From NCBI GenBank assembly GCA_016744555.1, contig JADGED010000165.1:1-5711 (forward strand): a stretch of 5,711 bases of DNA, written 5' to 3'. Below the pieces are notes generated by a model. That model saw only the letters and a program-made list of their open reading frames with translations. It was not told the DNA's origin and ran no database searches. Of this stretch, positions 1-4,618 are shown piece by piece. The number at the start of each line of letters is the position of its first letter. The stretch's first letter is position 1. Source of the stretch: Desulfuromonadaceae bacterium. Lineage in GTDB: Bacteria > Desulfobacterota > Desulfuromonadia > Desulfuromonadales > Geopsychrobacteraceae. The position numbers and the translations under genes were made by a program.

Positions 1-1267
1 CATGCTTATAGCTTAGTTGACTATTAGCAAATTGGGTCAGGTGAATTTGGCGCATGTTTGCAATGACAAGCTTACCACCATTGCGGCGTACAGCATCTTG
101 TATTTTCCAATCAACCCCAGGAGCTTCGGCACTTGGATCACTACCGAACACCAATACGGCATCAGCAGTTGAAATTGCATCCATATCATTACTGGCACCA
201 TTAAGGCCAAGACCTTTATAGATTGCTCGCATGGAGCGCATGGCACCATATCTAATTTCACTATCAATATTGTTGCTACCGATTGCTGCACGGAACAACT
301 TTTGAAACAAGTAATTCTCTTCATTGGTCAAACGAGGAGATGCAAAACCAGCAATTGCGCCAGCTCCACTTTCGCCTTTAATCCGCTCAATGTCACTAAC
401 TACACGATCAAATGCCTTGTCCCAAGTTGTTTCATTTTGCTCGACAACAGGGGCAACCAAACGCTTTTTATTATTTATATAGTCGTAACCAAAGAAACCA
501 CCGACACAGAGGTTGCCCTTATTAGTCGTGCTGGCATCATCAGAGGTGATCCGGAATACTTCGTTGTTCTGTACATTGATGTCAATCTGACACTGGCTAG
601 GACAGTAAGTACAAACGGAAGGGACCTTAGTTAAAGCCCATGGACGAGCTTTAAATTTGAACGGCTTAGAGATCATTGTTCCAGTTGGACAAGAGGAAAC
701 ACAGTTTCCGCAGTAGATACAATTCTCTACCGTCTTATCAATAAATGCCCGGTCACCTTTATCGTTAACAAATAGGGCATCTGCACCGATAAGTTCATGG
801 CAAACCTTGACGCACTTTTCACACATAACACAGCGATTTGGAACCTGCTGTATCAGTGGCCAATGATCAATTGCTGCAGGGTTGACATCTTCAGCTTTAA
901 AATCCTGACGGACAACACCAAGATCATAACATGTGTTTTGCAGTTCACACTCACCCGCAGCATCGCAAACAGGGCAATCAAGAGGGTGATTAACTAAAAT
1001 CAACTCCATGATCTGCCGACGTGATTTAGTGAGTTTCTCCGATTGTGTGGTAACAACGATACCCTCTTTTACTGGGGTATCACATGCGGTCATCGGGCGA
1101 TCTACGCCTTCAATTTCAACAGCACAAATTCGGCATGCACCGGTAGTGGATACTTTATCTAACCAGCAGAGGGTCGGAATATGAACATCAACTTGGCGAG
1201 CCGCCGCAAGAATTGTGGTATCCTTGGGGACACTTACCGACTTACCGTCTATAGTCAGGTTAACCAT
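1..1267 (-). CDS. sfrA: NuoG/SfrA-like Fe-S and molybdopterin-domain oxidoreductase subunit (3' end missing)
   Basis: The frame is open for 422 codons from ATG at 1267 to the left window edge, with no internal stop; the C-terminal part is outside. Visible domains in order: a plant-type [2Fe-2S] domain with C34, C45, C48, C62; the NuoG-type His-Cys [4Fe-4S] motif H94, C98, C101, C107; two bacterial ferredoxin clusters C146/C149/C152/C156 and C183/C186/C189/C193; the [4Fe-4S] motif that opens molybdopterin oxidoreductases, C219/C222/C226/C254; then the start of the molybdopterin-type domain, including TNEENYLFQK at about 314-323. This layout is known from complex I NuoG and NAD-linked formate dehydrogenase alpha subunits. 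Aligned by eye to formate dehydrogenase, the Mo-ligand Cys/Sec position is Gly341, so formate chemistry is unlikely. No signal peptide or membrane segment is seen, so the protein should be cytoplasmic. The gene lies 49 bases behind a GltD-like FAD subunit rather than a NuoF gene, which favours SfrA of the Geobacter NADPH-dependent Fe(III) reductase. The family is certain; the exact name is an inference from context. Confidence 0.85.
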   Translation of the reverse strand, partial: MVNLTIDGKSVSVPKDTTILAAARQVDVHIPTLCWLDKVSTTGACRICAVEIEGVDRPMTACDTPVKEGIVVTTQSEKLTKSRRQIMELILVNHPLDCPVCDAAGECELQNTCYDLGVVRQDFKAEDVNPAAIDHWPLIQQVPNRCVMCEKCVKVCHELIGADALFVNDKGDRAFIDKTVENCIYCGNCVSSCPTGTMISKPFKFKARPWALTKVPSVCTYCPSQCQIDINVQNNEVFRITSDDASTTNKGNLCVGGFFGYDYINNKKRLVAPVVEQNETTWDKAFDRVVSDIERIKGESGAGAIAGFASPRLTNEENYLFQKLFRAAIGSNNIDSEIRYGAMRSMRAIYKGLGLNGASNDMDAISTADAVLVFGSDPSAEAPGVDWKIQDAVRRNGGKLVIANMRQIHLTQFANSQLSYKH

Positions 1268-1275
1268 ATTATTTT

Positions 1276-1281
1276 CACCTC
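1276..1281 (-). promoter_or_regulatory. Ribosome binding site of the sfrA-like gene
   Basis: GAGGTG on the minus strand lies 8 bases before the ATG at 1267. It fixes that start. No terminator-like hairpin is seen in the 49 bases between the sfrB stop and this gene, so the two are probably co-transcribed. Confidence 0.75.
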
Positions 1282-1316
1282 AAATACTGGCTAGTTTACA
1301 CACGTAATTTTACAAA

Positions 1317-3341
1317 TTAAACTGCGATCATCGATACCCGATAACAACGCAGACAACGTTCCGCTTCCAAAACCGCTTCGGTGTCGCTGAAACCTAGTTC
1401 AACTTCACTATAATTACCGGCACTGGCGCGCTCTTTTCCATGAACCTCGTGTTGATCAAAACGCTTTACCGCATCAAGCCAAGGGACATCTTCGTTTTTA
1501 TCATAAACACCAAGATTCGACAAAATATCGGTATGGAAATCATCGTCGGTCAAATAGGCTTCACCTTCTTCGAACCAACGCTGAATAACATTAGCGGCAC
1601 GGTGAGCATTGCCAACACAAGCGACAACCGTTAATGGGCCAATCTCGGCATCACCAGAAGCAAAAACGCCGTCCATATCGGTCAATAATGTACGCGACAA
1701 TGGGTTACCCATATCATCATTAAGATCGCGTTCCGCTGCGTTCTTTAATGGCACATACTTGGTAACAACAGTGTTCCACCGGGTAATTTTAATGCCGGTA
1801 TCGTCGGTAATAAAGGACAAATCTGGATCCTGACCAATCGCCGGGATCAAAGTGTCACATTCTACGACAAACTCACTACCTTCAACTGGCTGTGGACGAC
1901 GACGACCAGAATCATCTGGCTCACCTAATTCCATCCGCAAACACTCAACACCAGTAACCTGTTTCTTATCGTCAACAACGATCTTCTTTGGCAATACGAG
2001 GAATTCAAATTGTACACCTTCCTCATCAGCGCCATCAATCTCCCAAACATCGGCAGGCATTTCGTTACGAGTACGACGATAAAGAAGCACTGAATCTTCA
2101 GCACCTTCGCGTAATGCTACCCGAACACAGTCGATTGCAGTATTACCACCGCCAACAACACAGACTTTTTTACCCATGCCGGTAGGCTTGCCCATGTAGG
2201 CTTCACGCAAGAACTCAATGCCGCCTTCAAGGAAACCACTGTAACCGGCGTCTTCACCTTCAACACCCATTGGTTTCGATTTGTGAGCGCCTGGTGCTAA
2301 CAAAACAGCATCGAACTTTTCTTTAAGTTCCATTAAGCTAATATCGGTTCCGACCTTGGTGTCATATACAATTTCAACACCCATGGAACTAATAATATCG
2401 ATATCACGTTGCAAAATGTGACGTGGCATCCGGTATGCTGGGATACCAACAGCTATCATTCCACCACCAAATCCTTCTGGCAAGGTTTCATAGATAGTAC
2501 AAGGATAGCCTTCCATAGCCAGGTAATAAGCTGCGGCTAAACCGGCAGGACCAGCGCCAACAATAGCGACGCTCTTATCTTTTTTCGGTTTAGGCTGCAT
2601 CATTGGCTTATGATTGTGTTGCCATTCATAATCGGATGCAGTTCGCTTAAGAACCATAATATTAATTGGCTCATCAACGTTGGCACGGCGACAGGCAGTC
2701 TCACATGGATGTGGACAAACCCGACCACAAACAGCTGGTAGCGGCATGCTTTCGCGGATAATTTCCAGAGACTCGTCAAAACGGCGATTCTTAATCGCTT
2801 CAATGTAAGCTGGAATATCAATATGTGATGGACATTTATCTTGGCAGGGGGCAGTCATCTTAACTTTGTAATCAACTGCTTTTTTCGCTTTTTTCTCGCC
2901 CTTAATATAAGAGAGATAGTCTTCACGAAAATGTTTTACCGTATCGACAATCGGAATAGCCGATGTCAAACACAGTGTACACTTGCAGTTTTGCAACAAA
3001 TCGGCGACGTTTTCGATGGTATCAAGGTCACCTTCGGTGCCCTTGCCAGCAACAATACGTCCCAAAGTATCCTGCATGACCCGGGTACCTTTTCTGCCCG
3101 GTGAACATTTAGCACAGCAGTAATCTTCCTGCACATGCTTAGCATACTCCGCAGCCATTGCCACGACATCTACATCGGGATCGTTAAGGATTAATCCATC
3201 CCATCCCATAAAGGCTGAAACCTGCTTCTCACCGTCAAAAGTGACTGGCAGTTTCTTTTTGGCGACGTCAACTTCGGCATCGCCACCTTGCCTATTATCG
3301 ATAACCTGTCTTCCCCAACTGGAAAAAGCAACCTGTGCCAA
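1317..3341 (-). CDS. sfrB: SfrB-like NADPH-dependent FAD/Fe-S oxidoreductase (NuoF-type Fe-S domain fused to GltD-like module)
   Basis: Complete gene of 674 codons. Residues about 72-146 match the C-terminal Fe-S domain of NuoF (C76, C79, C121, ending in HFREDYLSYI), but the third NuoF cysteine is Gly82; C75, C119 and C124 are extra. Residues about 160-240 are the GltD N-terminal double-cluster domain (C166, C170, C205, C209, C213, C217). An FAD-binding GAGPAG lies at 262-267, an NAD(P)-binding GGGN at 397-400, and YRR at 421-423 is where GltD-type enzymes contact the 2'-phosphate, favouring NADPH. A second flavin motif, FASGD, is at 560-564, and a C-terminal CLRC at 663-666. No NuoF FMN/NADH domain is present. 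Known GltD-like proteins pass NADPH electrons from FAD to Fe-S clusters; the inferred partner is the NuoG-like protein just downstream. The calculated size, roughly 74 kDa, is near the small subunit reported for Geobacter SfrAB. The start is TTG, chosen because a perfect AGGAGG lies 5 bases before it; the next in-frame Met is residue 45. The protein is probably cytoplasmic. A generic GltD-like annotation is the alternative. Confidence 0.85.
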   Translation of the reverse strand: MAQVAFSSWGRQVIDNRQGGDAEVDVAKKKLPVTFDGEKQVSAFMGWDGLILNDPDVDVVAMAAEYAKHVQEDYCCAKCSPGRKGTRVMQDTLGRIVAGKGTEGDLDTIENVADLLQNCKCTLCLTSAIPIVDTVKHFREDYLSYIKGEKKAKKAVDYKVKMTAPCQDKCPSHIDIPAYIEAIKNRRFDESLEIIRESMPLPAVCGRVCPHPCETACRRANVDEPINIMVLKRTASDYEWQHNHKPMMQPKPKKDKSVAIVGAGPAGLAAAYYLAMEGYPCTIYETLPEGFGGGMIAVGIPAYRMPRHILQRDIDIISSMGVEIVYDTKVGTDISLMELKEKFDAVLLAPGAHKSKPMGVEGEDAGYSGFLEGGIEFLREAYMGKPTGMGKKVCVVGGGNTAIDCVRVALREGAEDSVLLYRRTRNEMPADVWEIDGADEEGVQFEFLVLPKKIVVDDKKQVTGVECLRMELGEPDDSGRRRPQPVEGSEFVVECDTLIPAIGQDPDLSFITDDTGIKITRWNTVVTKYVPLKNAAERDLNDDMGNPLSRTLLTDMDGVFASGDAEIGPLTVVACVGNAHRAANVIQRWFEEGEAYLTDDDFHTDILSNLGVYDKNEDVPWLDAVKRFDQHEVHGKERASAGNYSEVELGFSDTEAVLEAERCLRCYRVSMIAV

Positions 3342-3346
3342 ACTGG

Positions 3347-3352
3347 CCTCCT
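3347..3352 (-). promoter_or_regulatory. Shine-Dalgarno site that sets the TTG start of sfrB
   Basis: AGGAGG on the minus strand, 5 bases before TTG at 3341. It is a full match to the anti-Shine-Dalgarno of 16S rRNA and is the main reason for accepting a TTG start. It may pair with an upstream CTTCC (see the leader element). Confidence 0.75.
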
Positions 3353-3365
3353 ATGACCTGCTTTA

Positions 3366-3404
3366 ACCCTTCCAAAAAGGAAGGTCAAAAACCCGCTAAA
3401 GGGT
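3366..3404 (-). promoter_or_regulatory. Possible leader RNA element before sfrB with alternative hairpins
   Basis: Read on the minus strand, hairpin 1 is ACCC-TTTAGC-GGGT (3404 to 3391) followed by TTTT, like a short intrinsic terminator. Hairpin 2 is CCTTCC-TTTTT-GGAAGG (3384 to 3368) and ends 15 bases before the AGGAGG. A third pairing, ACCCTT (3404-3399) with AAGGGT (3371-3366), would break both hairpins. That would free CTTCC, which can pair with the GGAGG of the ribosome binding site with one G-U pair. The pairings are plain in the sequence. A role in attenuation or translation control is inference, and the stems are short (4 and 6 bp). Confidence 0.3.
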
Positions 3405-3444
3405 AGAATCACCTGATGTTCTGGCGGTTTTCAGTACTTAGAAT

Positions 3445-3473
3445 CGTATACAGTATGCAGGTAGATACCACAA
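3445..3473 (-). promoter_or_regulatory. Weak candidate sigma-70-type promoter for sfrBA
   Basis: TTGTGG (-35) and TATACG (-10) on the minus strand are separated by 17 bases. They match consensus at 3 and 4 of 6 positions. Transcription would begin near 3438, giving a leader of about 95 bases that contains the alternative hairpins. The -10 overlaps a small palindrome, ATACAGTAT (3448-3456). A second weak candidate is TTGATT-16-TATGAG (3692 to 3665). Neither is convincing alone. Confidence 0.2.
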
Positions 3474-3684
3474 ACAACAGCTCTAAATCAAGGCTATTTT
3501 TTTAATCAAAACAGTCAAAAAAAAAGCACAAAATGGAAAAAATAGGGGCTCGGCAGGATGTTCTTCACAACAATGACTCCATCACTCACAGCTTTTGGGG
3601 GCCGCTTGAAACCATTGATAAAATATCATTCGAATTTCAGACTAGGTAACGGCTTGTCCACATGCTCATATCTATTTAACAAGA

Positions 3685-3721
3685 GCAATCAACATCACAG
3701 ATTCGTTTTTTAATTGATTGC
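3685..3721. repeat. Perfect 8-bp inverted repeat
   Basis: GCAATCAA at 3685-3692 and TTGATTGC at 3714-3721 are separated by 21 bases. As RNA it would be a stem with a large loop. As DNA the arm centres lie 29 bp apart, so it could be a two-site operator. The arm contains TTGATT, usable as a weak -35 on the minus strand. Function unknown. Confidence 0.4.
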
Positions 3722-3722
3722 A

Positions 3723-3767
3723 CCCTTGACCCGTTAAACTCACTTGACAAGGAGCACCATTTGACAA
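3723..3767. repeat. Three phased direct repeats around TTGAC
   Basis: CCCTTGACCC (3723-3732), CACTTGACAA (3741-3750) and CATTTGACAA (3758-3767) have starts 18 and 17 bases apart. The last two share 9 of 10 bases. They lie in noncoding DNA, well upstream of sfrB and downstream of tlpA. They could be regulator half-sites in tandem, but no known family's box is recognised. Confidence 0.4.
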
Positions 3768-3880
3768 CCTGCCCCTTAAAAGGATCTCAATTTTTCAACT
3801 TAAACAGAAACAAAAAGGCACTCAAGTTTTGAATAAACTCTTTTACCGTTGGCGCAGGCCCCGATATTCGTAACCATTGT

Positions 3881-4396
3881 TTATCTCTTACAGAAGCTTT
3901 TAAGAAAGGCGACTGCCCTCGGGCTAGACCAATCCAATGGTCCGGAGATTTTTTCAACGACATCTCCATCCTTGCCCACGATAAATGATTCAGGGAATTG
4001 ATGGACACCGTATTGTTGCTGCACAATACCTTGGTCATCATACAAAATGGTAAAGCCGTATGGCTTCTTCTCTAGAAACTTTGGCACAACTGTACTGCCA
4101 TTTTTCTCTGTGTTGATCGCCAACATGACAAAGTCTTCTTCTGCCATGAATTTATTTAGCATGTCCATTGAAGGCATCTCTTCTACACAGGGCGGGCACC
4201 AGGTTGCCCAGAAGTTCACCAAGACAACCTTACCACGCATCTCAGCCAGAGTAACCTTGTTGCCCTTGGTGTCCACAAGGGAAAAGTCCGGGGCCTCATC
4301 GCCAACAAAAACTTCTGTCTTAGGCGGCATACTTGAATAAATGTAGGTGCCAGCACCTATGATCACGAGTAAAACAAGCAGAAACAAGTAACGCAT
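3881..4396 (-). CDS. TlpA/ResA-family thiol-disulfide oxidoreductase, membrane-anchored
   Basis: Complete gene of 171 codons, the usual size for TlpA/ResA/CcmG-like proteins. Residues about 4-19 are a hydrophobic N-terminal segment with few charges before it, acting as an uncleaved anchor or signal peptide; no lipobox cysteine is seen. The thioredoxin fold follows: APDFSL at 35-40, GKVVLVNFWATWCPPC at 55-70 with the redox pair C67 and C70, and FPESFIV at 134-140 with the expected cis-Pro P135. A further cysteine, C169, sits next to the C-terminus and is not part of the fold's usual active site. Family members reduce disulfides outside the cytoplasmic membrane, often on apocytochromes c before haem attachment. 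Lying downstream of a pentahaem nitrite reductase fits that job, though the substrate is inferred. The ATG at 4396 has GAAAGG six bases upstream (4403-4408). The gene probably has its own promoter, since a terminator separates it from nrfA. The family call is firm; ResA versus general TlpA cannot be decided. Confidence 0.9.
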   Translation of the reverse strand: MRYLFLLVLLVIIGAGTYIYSSMPPKTEVFVGDEAPDFSLVDTKGNKVTLAEMRGKVVLVNFWATWCPPCVEEMPSMDMLNKFMAEEDFVMLAINTEKNGSTVVPKFLEKKPYGFTILYDDQGIVQQQYGVHQFPESFIVGKDGDVVEKISGPLDWSSPRAVAFLKSFCKR

Positions 4397-4422
4397 GAAT
4401 TGCCTTTCTTTAGCTTCAACCG

Positions 4423-4446
4423 TGCTCTTTTATCTACAGTAGAGCA
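4423..4446 (-). promoter_or_regulatory. Small hairpin in the tlpA leader
   Basis: On the minus strand TGCTCT (4446-4441) can pair with AGAGCA (4428-4423) around a 12-base loop. An overlapping 11-base palindrome, TCTACAGTAGA (4433-4443), is an alternative reading as a protein-binding site. It lies 27 or more bases upstream of the tlpA start. Function is unknown. Confidence 0.2.
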
Positions 4447-4524
4447 TGGTACTGACTTTTTCTACGACAGCCCCATATACAATGGGAATTCAAGATGATT
4501 GATTGGCTAAAACCGGTAGATACG

Positions 4525-4553
4525 AAAATAGCAATGAGTGAGGCCTGTGGCAA
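4525..4553 (-). promoter_or_regulatory. Candidate extended -10 promoter for tlpA
   Basis: On the minus strand TTGCCA (-35, 5 of 6 consensus matches, 4553-4548) is followed after exactly 17 bases by TATTTT (-10, 4 of 6, 4530-4525). TGC directly before the -10 gives the extended TGn motif. It sits just beyond the nrfA terminator and would give tlpA a leader of about 120 bases. It is the best promoter-like sequence in the window, found by eye only. Confidence 0.45.
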
Positions 4554-4570
4554 GAACCTGTGAAAGAAAT

Positions 4571-4596
4571 GGGGTGAGAAATCAACTTCTCACCCC
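4571..4596 (-). terminator. Intrinsic terminator of nrfA
   Basis: GGGGTGAGAA and TTCTCACCCC form a perfect 10-bp stem around a 6-base loop. On the minus strand it is followed by ATTTCTTT, a moderately T-rich tail. It lies 22 bases beyond the nrfA stop. A smaller hairpin, AGCGA-TAATT-TCGCT (4616-4602), precedes it directly after the stop codon. The stem is strong; the interrupted T tract makes termination likely rather than certain. Confidence 0.75.
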
Positions 4597-4618
4597 ACCT
4601 TAGCGAAATTATCGCTGT

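Larger units (their letters stand above)
3342..3880. other. 539-base intergenic region without a supported gene
   Basis: This AT-rich stretch separates the tlpA stop from the sfrB start. Short frames exist on both strands but none has a ribosome binding site or a recognisable product. Contents visible by eye are three phased TTGAC repeats (3723-3767), an 8-bp inverted repeat (3685-3721), a TGATA-AAA-TATCA palindrome (3616-3628), an A9 run (3517-3525), a weak promoter (3445-3473) and the sfrB leader hairpins (3366-3404). No clear intrinsic terminator for tlpA was found. The best candidate is an imperfect GAGTTT/AAACTT pairing on the minus strand at about 3823-3840, with a T run only some distance beyond. 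Confidence 0.7.

Noticed and set aside
302..997. Plus-strand open frames at 302-634 and 797-997 and a minus-strand frame at 37-324
   Set aside because: All lie inside the uninterrupted sfrA-like reading frame with its full set of Fe-S motifs.
1305..1319. TAATTT-TAC-AAATTA palindrome over the sfrB stop
   Set aside because: All-AT stem of 6 bp with a 3-base loop and no T tract; too weak to call a terminator between sfrB and sfrA.
3457..3470. Sigma-54-like TGGTATC...CTGCA on the minus strand
   Set aside because: GG and GC are 9 rather than 10 bases apart, a spacing that normally abolishes sigma-54 promoters.
3533..3649. 38-codon plus-strand frame beginning MEKIGARQ
   Set aside because: No ribosome binding site, an A-rich upstream run and no recognisable similarity; length is within chance.
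3590..3660. Possible cyclic-di-GMP (GEMM) riboswitch, because such RNAs are common in Geobacter
   Set aside because: The conserved GEMM core segments are not present on either strand.
3804..3880. 25-codon minus-strand frame beginning MVTNIGAC directly after the tlpA stop
   Set aside because: No Shine-Dalgarno sequence and no family resemblance.
3787..4041. 84-codon minus-strand frame overlapping the end of tlpA, which might suggest a frameshifted C-terminus
   Set aside because: TlpA is already of normal length with a proper end, and the overlapping frame has no thioredoxin features.
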